In this document: positions 8,467-17,187 of the stretch, in pieces
Layout: the number at the start of each line of letters is the position of its first letter
How positions within the stretch are numbered: position 1 is the stretch's first letter
The notes under the pieces: generated by a model
Seen by the model: only the letters and a program-made list of their open reading frames with translations
Databases searched by the model: none
Told to the model about the DNA's origin: nothing
Assembly (NCBI RefSeq): GCF_011769985.2
Contig: NZ_CP039734.2
Location: 2,232,001 to 2,296,000, forward strand
Source of the DNA: Sulfurospirillum diekertiae
GTDB lineage: Bacteria; Campylobacterota; Campylobacteria; Campylobacterales; Sulfurospirillaceae
Direction: 5' to 3'
DNA length: 64,000 bases
Program-made: the position numbers and the translations under genes

Positions 8467-8849
8467 GAGAATTGTGGACTACGACGTGCTTTTTTGCGAC
8501 CGTATTTTTTACGCTCAACAATTCTTGAGTCACGTGTCAATAAACCATAAGGTTTAAGGATCGCTCTAAAGTCAGCATCCATAGCAGAAAGTGCTTTAGA
8601 AATACCGTGACGAACGGCATCTGCTTGAGCTGAATAACCGCCACCTTGCGTAGAAGCTACGATGTCAAAGCTTGCTTCTTGTTTTGTCAAAGCAAGAGGT
8701 TGACGAACACGTTTTTTAATGGTCTCATGACCACCAAGCCACGCTTCAAAATCAACGCCATTAACTGTAATCGTACCTTTACCAGGTGCACTTACCCATA
8801 CTTTAGCGATTGCTGTTTTTCTTTTACCAGTTGCGTATACTTTTGCCAT
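8457..8849 (-). CDS. rpsI: 30S ribosomal protein S9
   Basis: A 130-residue S9 with the typical N terminus ([16 protein letters not shown]) and the basic C-terminal tail ending in SPQFSKR, which in the family reaches the P-site tRNA. It follows rplM by one base, the universal L13-S9 pair. The 3' end overlaps an unusual set of hairpins and a direct repeat. Confidence 0.98.
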   Translation of the reverse strand: MAKVYATGKRKTAIAKVWVSAPGKGTITVNGVDFEAWLGGHETIKKRVRQPLALTKQEASFDIVASTQGGGYSAQADAVRHGISKALSAMDADFRAILKPYGLLTRDSRIVERKKYGRKKARRSPQFSKR

Positions 8850-8850
8850 A

Positions 8851-9279
8851 TTACTTTACCTCTACTTTAACTTGCGCTGTATGTGGATGCTCACTACCGG
8901 CATAAACTTTTAGCTTTTTGATCATCTCTTTAGCAAGATTTGTTTTAGGTAACATGCCTCTTACCGCAAGTCTGTACAATTTCGCTGGGTTGTTGTTCAA
9001 AAGATCACCCAATTTTTCAGTTTTAACGCCACCGAAATATCCTGTGTGTCTGTGATACAATTTTGTGTCTAATTTTGTTCCACTAAACTCTACTTTTTCC
9101 GCATTAATGATGATAACGAAATCGCCACAATCAACATTTGGAGTAAAATAAGGTTTATGTTTGCCTCTGAGCAGTGTTGCTACTTCTGTAAGGACTTTAC
9201 CAAATCTCTTACCAGCAGCATCCACTACGATCCAGTCGCGTTTAACTTCGCTTGGCTTAATCGCTTGTGTAGCTTTCAT
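8851..9279 (-). CDS. rplM: 50S ribosomal protein L13
   Basis: A 142-residue L13, an early-assembling large-subunit protein. [21 protein letters not shown] and the segment HRHTGYFGG followed by [16 protein letters not shown] are family signatures. It is the first gene of the L13-S9 operon. The 81-base gap upstream carries AT-rich sequence with two TTTAAGTA repeats in which the promoter presumably lies, but I could not fix a -10 with confidence. Confidence 0.98.
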   Translation of the reverse strand: MKATQAIKPSEVKRDWIVVDAAGKRFGKVLTEVATLLRGKHKPYFTPNVDCGDFVIIINAEKVEFSGTKLDTKLYHRHTGYFGGVKTEKLGDLLNNNPAKLYRLAVRGMLPKTNLAKEMIKKLKVYAGSEHPHTAQVKVEVK

Positions 9280-9360
9280 CTGTCATAACCTTTGACGTAT
9301 TTATTTAACGAAGTGCAAGTGTAATCAAAATATACTTAAATACTACTTAAATTCAGTGTA

Positions 9361-12084
9361 CTATAAGTTTTTAAGAAGCTCGATTCCATCGTTCTGCAAG
9401 TAGCAGATATACGCAGCCACCGGCAAATTATAGATCGTAGAGAGGGCTTCTTGATAGAGCTTCACCTGTGCTTGATGCTTTGCACTTTGCTTTTTTGAAC
9501 TTTTATAATCCACCACGACGATACGATCTGGAAATTCAAGCAAAAGATCAATCTGCTTACGCTCTTTTTGGTAAATCAACGGTTGTTCTTTGGATATTTT
9601 TGCCCCCTCGATCAAATCCAAAAAGGCTTTACAAGAAATGAGTTTTTCGCCTCTTTGATAGATCGCTTGCAAGGTTGACTCATCCAACAGTGGCGCAAAA
9701 CGGTTTTGCAGAGCGATGTACGCGCGCTTGAGCGATGGCTCATCAAAACTGTCTAACATCTCCAACAAATAGTGCTGTGCAATTCCAAATGTGATAGAAG
9801 CGATCTCAGCGCTTTCATTCTCATCCTCAGATGTACTCGCCACCTCTTGAGCGCCATAACGCTTAGGCTGATAGACACTCATGGTGCTTGGAATGACGAT
9901 AGTCTCTTTGGTTGAAACACCTATCACGCCTCGCTCTGTTGTGCTTAACTCCAACATCTCAAACGCACTGTTTTGCGCTTTGGCACACACAAACAAGGAA
10001 CGTTTGGCTCTCGTAAAAGCGACATAAAGCGCATTGAGTCTATCTTCATGCATTAAAACACTCTCGTGCTCTTTGGCTTTGGCATAGACTGCATCGACCG
10101 ATTCTCTGCCACCCATAGTAAGGTAAAGCCCTTTGATGTCCACTTCATCGTAGCTAAATAAAAGCGTATCGCTTCGGTTATTGTCGCGACTCAAACGATC
10201 GCACACGATGACATGCTCAAACTCCAAGCCTTTGGATTTGTGTACGGTTAAAACACGCAAACCATCTACATCTTCACTTTTGGCTTCATCACTCAGTTCA
10301 TCCAGAGCAAACAAAAAGCTCTCAATCTCCTCATAACGACCGGCAACCTCTAAGAAACTGAGCAGATCCGCACTGCCATCAAACAGACCATAATTTTTGA
10401 TGATCTTTTCAACCAAAACGAGTGGCGTCGCGTCTAAATCCCACCCGCTACGAGAAAGTGGTGTCTCCCACGCCTTGCCACACTGCACAAGAAACGTTGC
10501 TTTGTAGAGTGCATCGCCAAAGTAGAGGTATTTAAGCAACGCAATGATGGCTTTAATGGAGCGAACTTCGATGAGTTTCAAGGTTGCCTCAAGTCTTACA
10601 TGTAAAGCAGGAAACTGCTCTTGCACCAACGCTTTAAAGGCTTTGGCATCTTTGTTCGTATGGACTAAAAGCGCGATGTCTTTAGGCTTGACACCCTCAT
10701 TTAAAAGCATTCCAATCGCCTCTAAAACAGAAGGCTCTATATCTTCTTCAATGCGCACATTGATGTACCCCTCACCTGTGGCTTTCGCAACCTTTTGTGG
10801 TTCATACCCTTTGATTTTACATGTAAAGATTTCATTGACAAAATTAACAACTTGCTCGCTGCTTCGATAATTGGTATCAAGCGCATTCACGTCTAAATGC
10901 AAACTCTTTTTGGCGTAGTCAAAGAGCTCTTTAGCCCCACCACGGAAGCGATAAATCGACTGCTTGACATCGCCCACGAAAAAGAGTGTTTTAAAGTCTT
11001 TCACACCCTGCCCTGCACGTATCTCTTCAATGAGTGGCAGAAGAATCTGGTACTGCACAATGCTCGTGTCTTGAAACTCATCGATCAGCAGATGTTCGAT
11101 CACCCCATCAAGGCGAAAATAGAGAAAATCTTTGCTGATCTCTTGGCGTAAAAGAGTGTAGAGCAGATTGGTTACGTCATCAAAACGAAGCTCACCATAC
11201 TCGCCCATCAAACCTCGCAGGCTCTCATCGTAGATCGCAAAGAGTTTGCCTAGTTGTCCTAAAAAGTATGCTTCTTTAGCATTGACATGTTCATTTAAAG
11301 CCTGTTTGAGTTCACGTAAAAGCGCATCGGTTGTCTCATTGGCATATTTTTTATAGTCCCAATACCCAAAGTCTTCACGCTCCAAATACTTCTTGGCAAG
11401 CAGATCGCTCAGTGTATCCGCTTTGAGTGTCGCAAGTCCACGCGCAGAGAGCCCACTTTGCTCAAAATAGTCTCGTATCTGCCCTAAAATATCCAAACAC
11501 GGTTTTAAAGAGGGGTAATGCTCTTCATCCAATGTGCTGATGTCCAGCTCGGACTTTTTCTGATAGAGCATATCGAGCAGACTAAAGAGATCGCCCAGTT
11601 TTTTATCTTCGTTAATGCTAAAAGCGATTAAGGCATTGTAGAGATTTTTGCTTTTGCACCCTTTGATGAAACGCTCCACCAGCTCCTCATCAAGCCCATT
11701 TTGCCCTACTTTAAAGTCAGGTTGCAAGCCTACATGTAAGGCAAAATGGCGCAAAATCAAAGAGAAAAAAGAGTCCAAGGTTGAAATCTTGATGTCGGCT
11801 TGAAGCAAGGTTTGCATGACGCGCTCTTTTTCATGTAGCAGCGTCTCTTTAGATTTACCCGTTTGCACGCAAATCGCCTCTAACTCATCTTTGTCTTCTA
11901 AGTGTTTGAGCGTCTCAAAGATGCGCGTTTTCATCTCTGCCGCTGACTTGTTCGTAAACGTCAATGCCACGATCTTTTGCGGATTGGCACCCATAAAGAG
12001 AAGTGAGAGATAACGCACACTGAGCGCAAACGTTTTACCGCTTCCTGCACTGGCTTCGAGGGCTAAATAAGGACTGAGATTCAT
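9361..12084 (-). CDS. addA: AddA-type helicase/nuclease (double-strand break repair)
   Basis: The UvrD-like motor subunit of AddAB, which unwinds and resects broken DNA ends for RecA-dependent repair. In 907 residues it shows all superfamily 1 motifs: Walker A ASAGSGKT at residues 11-18, Walker B LLIDEFQDTS, motif III VGDVKQSIYRFRGG, motif IV NYRSSEQVV, motif V VLTVHKSKGLEFEHVIV and motif VI LYVAFTRAKRS. The C-terminal nuclease has DRIVVVDYKSSKKQ, the PD-(D/E)XK D-x-K core. The ATG overlaps the addB stop by four bases, so the pair is translationally coupled. Three palindrome copies lie inside (10595, 10816, 11729). RecB is the alternative name for such proteins, but the AddB partner favours AddA. 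Confidence 0.92.
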   Translation of the reverse strand: MNLSPYLALEASAGSGKTFALSVRYLSLLFMGANPQKIVALTFTNKSAAEMKTRIFETLKHLEDKDELEAICVQTGKSKETLLHEKERVMQTLLQADIKISTLDSFFSLILRHFALHVGLQPDFKVGQNGLDEELVERFIKGCKSKNLYNALIAFSINEDKKLGDLFSLLDMLYQKKSELDISTLDEEHYPSLKPCLDILGQIRDYFEQSGLSARGLATLKADTLSDLLAKKYLEREDFGYWDYKKYANETTDALLRELKQALNEHVNAKEAYFLGQLGKLFAIYDESLRGLMGEYGELRFDDVTNLLYTLLRQEISKDFLYFRLDGVIEHLLIDEFQDTSIVQYQILLPLIEEIRAGQGVKDFKTLFFVGDVKQSIYRFRGGAKELFDYAKKSLHLDVNALDTNYRSSEQVVNFVNEIFTCKIKGYEPQKVAKATGEGYINVRIEEDIEPSVLEAIGMLLNEGVKPKDIALLVHTNKDAKAFKALVQEQFPALHVRLEATLKLIEVRSIKAIIALLKYLYFGDALYKATFLVQCGKAWETPLSRSGWDLDATPLVLVEKIIKNYGLFDGSADLLSFLEVAGRYEEIESFLFALDELSDEAKSEDVDGLRVLTVHKSKGLEFEHVIVCDRLSRDNNRSDTLLFSYDEVDIKGLYLTMGGRESVDAVYAKAKEHESVLMHEDRLNALYVAFTRAKRSLFVCAKAQNSAFEMLELSTTERGVIGVSTKETIVIPSTMSVYQPKRYGAQEVASTSEDENESAEIASITFGIAQHYLLEMLDSFDEPSLKRAYIALQNRFAPLLDESTLQAIYQRGEKLISCKAFLDLIEGAKISKEQPLIYQKERKQIDLLLEFPDRIVVVDYKSSKKQSAKHQAQVKLYQEALSTIYNLPVAAYICYLQNDGIELLKNL

Positions 12085-14429
12085 ATCTGCTCCTCACGTC
12101 CGCACAACTGCGCATAAGGGCACAGCCTGCAATGCTTAATCTCCTCGCACAATTCGTAGCCATTGATCGGTTTGGATAGCTCTTGTAGTTTTACATGTAA
12201 AAGCGCTTTCTTTTCTTCGAGGAAGTTTTCGCTCACTAAAACACCCTCTTTAAGGTCGTAGTAATAAACGCCTCCAACCCTGCCTAAAGTGCTTGCAATA
12301 TGGTCGTAAAAGACCAGTTGAAAATCGGTGGTGCTCTCCAAGGAACGCTCGCTCGTTGTTGGTACTTTCCCGCTTTTATAGTCGATGATAAAGAGCTCAT
12401 CTCCTTTTTGATCGATACGGTCAATCTGCCCTTCTAATATAAAACCCTTATAGGGCACAGCATGCACAAACTCTTTTTTGAAAACGCGAAAACCCTCTTC
12501 AAAACGATTGATTTCATTTTGCATAAAAGGACGGAGCTTTTGAAGCCATACATCAACAAAGTAGCCCCACACTTCATGTCTATTTTGCTCTTTTAAAAGA
12601 GTCTCTATTTTGGAATAGAGGCTTTTCTCATCCCTTAACGCTTCATCGCACATCGCATCTTCAAGTACTTTGTGAAGCGTTAAACCAATCACTTGCTCAT
12701 CAATCTTAGTGCTTGGCATCTTCGCCTCTTTAAGCCTTTGGATGTAACGAAAGTAAAACTGGCGTTTACATGTAAGCAGCGTTTTGAGCTTGGTTGCAGA
12801 AAGAGGAAACGCTTTAAGATCGTAGGGCGCGTCAATGAACGGCTGATCGTAAAGATTTTTAGGCGCATTGAGCTCAAACAAAAGCGGTTGCAGTGCTTTT
12901 TCATCTGCCATTGTGTTCGTATTAAAGCCAAGCTCATCCAAAAAGCGTGAAGGCATTGAGGTCTCATTTTTGACATAAGCGATAGCGATTTTCTGCGCAT
13001 GAGAAAAGAGCTGATGGTAGTAATAACGTTGCAAATTTTCGCGATCCCTTTTGGTGGGAAGTCCCGCGTGTGCGCGAACGGCTGAGGAGAGAAACAGATC
13101 TTTCTGGCTTCTTTTGGGTACAAACTCATCGTTGAAATCTAAGACGATCACCCCTTTATAGGTCACTCCTCTGGTTTCTAACACACCGAGTACGGTCACC
13201 TTTCCACCTCTCACATCATCTTGCGTAAGGGCTGCAAGGCGGTTTAAAAGCAGTTTGGTCACTTGCTCAAAACGTAGAGCTGGTGCGTGTTTTAAAAAGT
13301 GCGTGAAAGCAAAAAAAGCTTCTTGAAAGAGAGGATTTTGCTGCTCTTTTGCATTGTAAGAGAGCAGCTTTTCAAAGAAATTCATTGCCGTTTCAGGGGA
13401 GATTTTTTGATGCCAAATCTCTTTACATGTAACCATGATTTCAGGTTCAATCTTTAAGCGAGCAAGACGAAGATGGTCTTCAATTTCGTCGTTTCGCATC
13501 GCTTTTTCAATCGCACTCAGTCCCTGATAAAACTGGCTTTGCTTGAGGCTTATGCCCATCGCGAAGTTGAGATTGTGCCACGTATCAAAAGGGCGCAACA
13601 CTTCGGCAAAGCGTTCATCAGGAAGAATAACCACAATCTCTTCGGGACTCAACCCATCTTCCACAAACTGTGCAATCGCACTTTGTACATAGCCTATTTG
13701 CGCCAGCCGTGAGGAAAAACCATAGACTTGAATATCCCGTTTGGAAGTATTGTGAGGCTTTACATGTAAAATCTCTTTCGTGGAGAGATTGATCTCATAG
13801 GTCTGATTTTGTTCTAAAATGATGCCAAGTTCGGCAAAAACTGCAACCATTTTTTGATTGTAAGCACTCATCGTAACGTTTACATGTAAAGGTATCAGCG
13901 CTGCTATTTGGGTAAGAAGTTCCACTTCAAAACGGCTCAGAAACCCTTCTAAATGAATACGAACTTCCCCTAAAGAGCGAATGTACGACTCGTTGAGTTC
14001 ATAACACTCAGGAAGCGTGATGCGATCATACAAGGCGTGTTTTGAAAGAAGCGCTTTATAGTGCTTAAGCAAGGTTTGTAAGACCTCTAAATGCTCAGCG
14101 TAGTGCTCATAGGTATCAGCACTTAACAAAGCATCCAGTGCGACTTTTTCATGGCTGAGTTCTTCAAAAAAACGAAAGAGGTAGGAGGAGTTTTTCAAAA
14201 AAGTAAAAAATTCACGCTCAATGTACAAAAGCTCAAACTTGGTAAAGCGTGAAGCTTCTTGCATCAAAAGAACACGCATATCGTCATCAACTAAGGAATG
14301 ATGAGGCACTAAGACAGCTTTTTGCTCAAGTTCTGCAATGGTAATAGCTTTGGGAAGAAGCGTATTAGCATCTAAAAATGTGTCATAAAAGGAGCGTACA
14401 GCACGACTCGTTGCAAAAACTTCTAACAT
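12081..14429 (-). CDS. addB: AddB-type nuclease subunit
   Basis: Partner of AddA, 782 residues. The N-terminal part is an inactivated helicase-like fold. The C-terminal nuclease has EGQIDRIDQKGDELFIIDYKSGKVP (cut here to its core: D-x-I-D-Y-K). An iron-sulfur cluster is predicted from Cys in LLTCKRQFYFRY together with HCRLCPYAQLC near the C terminus, as in known AddB proteins. Five copies of the window palindrome lie in this gene (12190, 12765, 13422, 13759, 13879), the highest local density seen. The copy at 12765 encodes the predicted cluster Cys itself. The start at 14429 has GAGGG just upstream. Confidence 0.88.
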   Translation of the reverse strand: MLEVFATSRAVRSFYDTFLDANTLLPKAITIAELEQKAVLVPHHSLVDDDMRVLLMQEASRFTKFELLYIEREFFTFLKNSSYLFRFFEELSHEKVALDALLSADTYEHYAEHLEVLQTLLKHYKALLSKHALYDRITLPECYELNESYIRSLGEVRIHLEGFLSRFEVELLTQIAALIPLHVNVTMSAYNQKMVAVFAELGIILEQNQTYEINLSTKEILHVKPHNTSKRDIQVYGFSSRLAQIGYVQSAIAQFVEDGLSPEEIVVILPDERFAEVLRPFDTWHNLNFAMGISLKQSQFYQGLSAIEKAMRNDEIEDHLRLARLKIEPEIMVTCKEIWHQKISPETAMNFFEKLLSYNAKEQQNPLFQEAFFAFTHFLKHAPALRFEQVTKLLLNRLAALTQDDVRGGKVTVLGVLETRGVTYKGVIVLDFNDEFVPKRSQKDLFLSSAVRAHAGLPTKRDRENLQRYYYHQLFSHAQKIAIAYVKNETSMPSRFLDELGFNTNTMADEKALQPLLFELNAPKNLYDQPFIDAPYDLKAFPLSATKLKTLLTCKRQFYFRYIQRLKEAKMPSTKIDEQVIGLTLHKVLEDAMCDEALRDEKSLYSKIETLLKEQNRHEVWGYFVDVWLQKLRPFMQNEINRFEEGFRVFKKEFVHAVPYKGFILEGQIDRIDQKGDELFIIDYKSGKVPTTSERSLESTTDFQLVFYDHIASTLGRVGGVYYYDLKEGVLVSENFLEEKKALLHVKLQELSKPINGYELCEEIKHCRLCPYAQLCGREEQI

Positions 14430-14599
14430 CTTCCCTCTTTATTTTAATTCTTGACACGCTTTTAGAGCAAAGCTCAAAAACTACGTTAACACTAAGTTTT
14501 CCTAGACGCAATGCCCGAGCACCATTGGTACTTTTTTGCAAAGTGACCTTGTAAAAGGGACTATTATAACAAAGGAAAGATTTGAGAAGAATTTTTATA
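14430..14599 (-). promoter_or_regulatory. promoter and long leader of addB
   Basis: TATAAT on the minus strand at 14563-14568 would start transcription near 14556, leaving an untranslated leader of about 125 bases before addB. The leader includes GGTGCTCGGGCATTGCG and a GAGC-TTT-GCTC hairpin with T/A-rich flanks. No gene is convincing here. A small regulatory RNA or structured leader is possible but unproven. Confidence 0.45.
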
Positions 14600-14644
14600 T
14601 CAAAATGAAAGAAAACGGTAAGATCACACAACCGATCTTACCGT
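14600..14644 (-). terminator. terminator of the cbb3 oxidase operon
   Basis: A perfect 11-bp stem, ACGGTAAGATC with an eight-base loop and its complement, followed on the minus strand by TTTCTTTCATTTT. It lies 25 bases after the FixH-like gene stop. Confidence 0.85.
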
Positions 14645-14669
14645 AGGTTATTAAGGGAGAAAGGGGAAA

Positions 14670-15164
14670 CTACTGTGCTGCATAGGCTTCATTTTTATGA
14701 TAGCCCTTAAATTCACCTAGTTCTATTTTACTCAAAATCTGCCAACGACCCGGTTTATTAATTTCAAAAGGTCCAAAGGTATAATTGCCATTTTCTACCT
14801 TAGAAGGTAATAACTGCTTATTATCCTTATTGCTATCAGGGCGAGAGAGCATCATTATAATATTTGCATTATTAACGGCTACTCCACTTTTATCGGTGAG
14901 CTTTAACGTAATGCTATTTTGTCCTATTACAAATTTTTCTGTGGAATAGGCAAGATCAAATTTAGTATCAAACTTTTCCTGTAATGCCATAATTTCATTA
15001 ATATTATTCTCAACCTTTTGATATTTTTCCATATAAAAGGTATCCATCTCAACAGGATTATCAATAGCAATTTTAATGGTATAAGCACACCCAATCACAC
15101 ATCCAATAATCATACCGATAACTACATGAGGATAGTAGGTACGTTCACTTTTCACTTTGTCCAC
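14670..15164 (-). CDS. FixH-family protein, cbb3 oxidase accessory
   Basis: A 164-residue protein with one N-terminal membrane helix (VVIGMIIGCVIGCAYTIKI) and a periplasmic beta-sandwich domain (ITLKLTDKSGVAVNNANI, then NGNYTFGPFEINKPGRWQI), the FixH/CcoG-associated layout. FixH-type proteins assist copper delivery or assembly of cbb3 oxidase. It starts with GTG at 15164, overlapping the preceding gene by 20 bases, and is the last gene of the cco operon. FixH assignment rests on topology, domain pattern and operon position. Confidence 0.7.
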   Translation of the reverse strand: MDKVKSERTYYPHVVIGMIIGCVIGCAYTIKIAIDNPVEMDTFYMEKYQKVENNINEIMALQEKFDTKFDLAYSTEKFVIGQNSITLKLTDKSGVAVNNANIIMMLSRPDSNKDNKQLLPSKVENGNYTFGPFEINKPGRWQILSKIELGEFKGYHKNEAYAAQ

Positions 15165-15765
15165 GGCTTTTTATCCTTTTATAAATGATGAGTATTACAA
15201 CAATCGCCATAAATCCATAAATCAGAAGTCTCACAATATTGATGGTAATTTTATTGGCACTGCCAATGGCACTCTCTAACTCTATTTTACGATACGCTGC
15301 GATCTCTTCAACCAATTCCGCATAGCCATTGAGCAATGCAGGTCCAACACTCACTTCATTTTTTTTAGACGTTAGTAGTGGAATAATCGTACCATTCCAT
15401 GGTAAAGGTGAGAGGAGCGCTTCACGATCAAATTCTTTCTCAAGCCCTGCTGATTGGTATACATCTACTTTTTTTTCTGCTTGAAAAAGCGTTAAAAGCA
15501 CATACGGTGTGGTTAAATTTTTGGCAAAGTTTTGCTCATATGCGAGAATATTTTCACCCTCGCCACTTTTTTTAGCAATCAAAATAACTTTTACACCACT
15601 TTTTGCAAAAAGTTCACTGCCCATCTCTTCAATTTTCTGAGCGGTTCTCTCTTCTAGGCTATCATCATAAATGACAAATTCCTTGGCAAAAATCAACACT
15701 GGGAAAAAGGCAAGAAAGCAAAGAAGCCATAGCTTCTTTGCTTTTACATGTAACAAATTTTTCAT
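15145..15765 (-). CDS. TPM-domain-like membrane protein in the cbb3 operon
   Basis: About 206 residues: a signal peptide (LWLLCFLAFFPVLIFAKEF), a periplasmic domain resembling TPM (EFVIYDDSLEERTAQKIEEMGSEL, then SGVKVILIAKKSGEGENILAYE), and a C-terminal membrane helix (INIVRLLIYGFMAIVVILIIY). I chose the ATG at 15765 because it overlaps by one base the TAA of a 33-codon gene (TAATG), implying coupled translation; an upstream in-frame ATG at 15804 lies inside that small gene. A palindrome copy (15743) reads LHV in the signal peptide. TPM domains occur in proteins tied to photosystem or membrane-complex maintenance; a role in oxidase assembly is inferred from the operon. Confidence 0.65.
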   Translation of the reverse strand: MKNLLHVKAKKLWLLCFLAFFPVLIFAKEFVIYDDSLEERTAQKIEEMGSELFAKSGVKVILIAKKSGEGENILAYEQNFAKNLTTPYVLLTLFQAEKKVDVYQSAGLEKEFDREALLSPLPWNGTIIPLLTSKKNEVSVGPALLNGYAELVEEIAAYRKIELESAIGSANKITINIVRLLIYGFMAIVVILIIYKRIKSRGQSEK

Positions 15766-15866
15766 TAACCGATGAACAAATGGTGTGGTGTTAATACAGC
15801 CCATACCGATACTGCTGCTAGTATAACTAAACCTAGAACAATCACTTTATCCATAATTTCAGCCAT
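15765..15866 (-). CDS. 33-residue single-helix membrane peptide in the cbb3 operon
   Basis: A small gene encoding MAEIMDKVIVLGLVILAAV followed by SVWAVLTPHHLFIG. It has a clear AAGGAG ribosome-binding site before the ATG at 15866, one hydrophobic helix, and a TAA that overlaps the ATG of the next gene. It sits between the DUF4006 gene and the TPM-like gene. I know no named family for it; size and context recall the small helper subunits of terminal oxidases (CcoQ, CydX, CcoM). The coupling and ribosome-binding site make translation likely. Confidence 0.72.
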   Translation of the reverse strand: MAEIMDKVIVLGLVILAAVSVWAVLTPHHLFIG

Positions 15867-15876
15867 GTTATACTCC

Positions 15877-16089
15877 TTATTTTGCTATAACTTTTTGATT
15901 CGCATTCGCAGCATCTCTCATTTGAAGTGCTTGCGGATCCGTAATCTTATAAGGTTTATCAGCAACTGCTTGTTGTGCCTTTAATCCAAAGAATGTTAAT
16001 ACCCCAAGAATAGAGAGCAACAATACTGTTGCAATCAACATTCCTGTAATACCATTAAGTCCAAAGACGTTTCGATTTGTATTTTCCAT
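15877..16089 (-). CDS. DUF4006 family protein
   Basis: A 70-residue membrane protein, NVFGLNGITGMLIATVLLLS then ILGVLTFFGLKAQQAV, with one helix and a short periplasmic tail. DUF4006 proteins are typical companions of ccoNOQP in Campylobacterota and are presumed to help assembly or stability of the oxidase; no function has been shown that I can cite. It lies 10 bases after ccoP and 10 before the 33-codon gene. Confidence 0.8.
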   Translation of the reverse strand: MENTNRNVFGLNGITGMLIATVLLLSILGVLTFFGLKAQQAVADKPYKITDPQALQMRDAANANQKVIAK

Positions 16090-16099
16090 TGATGAGTCC

Positions 16100-16948
16100 T
16101 TATTTTGCTAAAGAGCTGACATAAGTGCCAACCGCTGTTTTTTGAACATTGGTTAAGCGTCCATCATTAAACTGTGGCATATTACCAATCGTTCCTTTTT
16201 TACCCAAACCAAGGACATTGACAACAAATTTAGCATTACCATAGACGCTAAGATCTGGCGCGCTTCCAGCCATTCCTTTACCATCATCACCGTGACATGC
16301 AGCACATGTTGCCCACAGTGCTTTACCACTCTCAACAAGTGCTGGATTGCTACTTTTTTTAACTACAGAAACTTCTTGCATTACATATGCTGCAACGGCT
16401 TTGGCACTTTCTGCATCCAAAAGTCCAGCTGGCATCTCACCAAGAGGATAATTTGAACCTTTTGCACCACCCAGAATAGTAGCAACAATCGCTGCTTCAT
16501 TACCCCATTTGGCTAAGTTCATTGCTTTTCCATTCATGCCATCACCCGTTACACCATGGCATGGTGCGCATTGTACCAAGAAAACGCCCTCACCCATTCC
16601 CATCAATGTAGCATTGTCAGGATTTGCAAATTTACTCTCAAAATGAGTGTTGTAGCTTTTTACTTCTTGGTTATATTCACCTATTTGTGAATAACTCGCA
16701 AGAGGGTATCCAGCAAGGAAATACCATAATCCCCATATAATAACTCCTACAAAGGAGAGTGCCCAACCAATAGGAGGTACATTTTTGTATTCTCCAATAC
16801 CATCCCAATTCTCTTTTGCTAATTCTCCGCTATTTTTATCGGTTTGCATCTGTCTTATATATTTACCAACAACAAAAATAGTGAGAATTAAAATTGCTGC
16901 TGCACCAAGCAATGATAATACGTTTACATTGTCATTCAGCCAATTCAT
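16100..16948 (-). CDS. ccoP: cbb3 cytochrome c oxidase subunit III, dihaem cytochrome c
   Basis: A 282-residue membrane-anchored dihaem cytochrome c that passes electrons to CcoO/CcoN. Two N-terminal membrane helices (LSLLGAAAILILTIFVVG and PPIGWALSFVGVIIWGLWYF) precede two haem motifs, CAPCH and CAACH, each followed by the distal Met-containing segments (EMPAGLL, NMPQFND). Length matches the family. It is the fourth structural gene of the operon. Confidence 0.96.
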   Translation of the reverse strand: MNWLNDNVNVLSLLGAAAILILTIFVVGKYIRQMQTDKNSGELAKENWDGIGEYKNVPPIGWALSFVGVIIWGLWYFLAGYPLASYSQIGEYNQEVKSYNTHFESKFANPDNATLMGMGEGVFLVQCAPCHGVTGDGMNGKAMNLAKWGNEAAIVATILGGAKGSNYPLGEMPAGLLDAESAKAVAAYVMQEVSVVKKSSNPALVESGKALWATCAACHGDDGKGMAGSAPDLSVYGNAKFVVNVLGLGKKGTIGNMPQFNDGRLTNVQKTAVGTYVSSLAK

Positions 16949-16961
16949 TTATTGCTCCTCT

Positions 16962-17171
16962 TTATTCTTTCTCTTTGTTTGATGGAGTACGGGTTTCAAC
17001 TGGAGTATCGTCAATATTGTCATGCAATGCGATATCGCCATATTGCTCATAATTTCGTGTACCTTTTTTTTCAGCCTTGTAAAGGTGATACAAATAACCA
17101 TACATCATTACGACCAAAAAAACTGTAGCTACCACATAAGCATATGCTTGAATTTCTCTAATTGTTTCCAT
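16962..17171 (-). CDS. ccoQ: cbb3 oxidase subunit CcoQ
   Basis: A 69-residue single-helix protein, METIREIQAYAYVVATVFLV then VMMYGYLYHLYKAEKKG, with a charged cytoplasmic tail. CcoQ stabilises the CcoNO-CcoP interaction. I chose the ATG at 17171, preceded by GGTGAG, over a GTG five codons upstream which almost abuts the ccoO stop. Confidence 0.9.
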   Translation of the reverse strand: METIREIQAYAYVVATVFLVVMMYGYLYHLYKAEKKGTRNYEQYGDIALHDNIDDTPVETRTPSNKEKE

Positions 17172-17187
17172 ACTCACCGTGAACACC

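Noticed and set aside
8312-8533. Small open frame in the rpsI terminator region on the minus strand
   Set aside because: It overlaps rpsI and consists of repeated hairpin sequence; the frame is a by-product of the direct repeat and has no family pattern.
14383-14631. 82-codon open frame upstream of addB on the minus strand
   Set aside because: It spans a terminator, a likely promoter and the start of addB in another frame, with no ribosome-binding site near its ATG.
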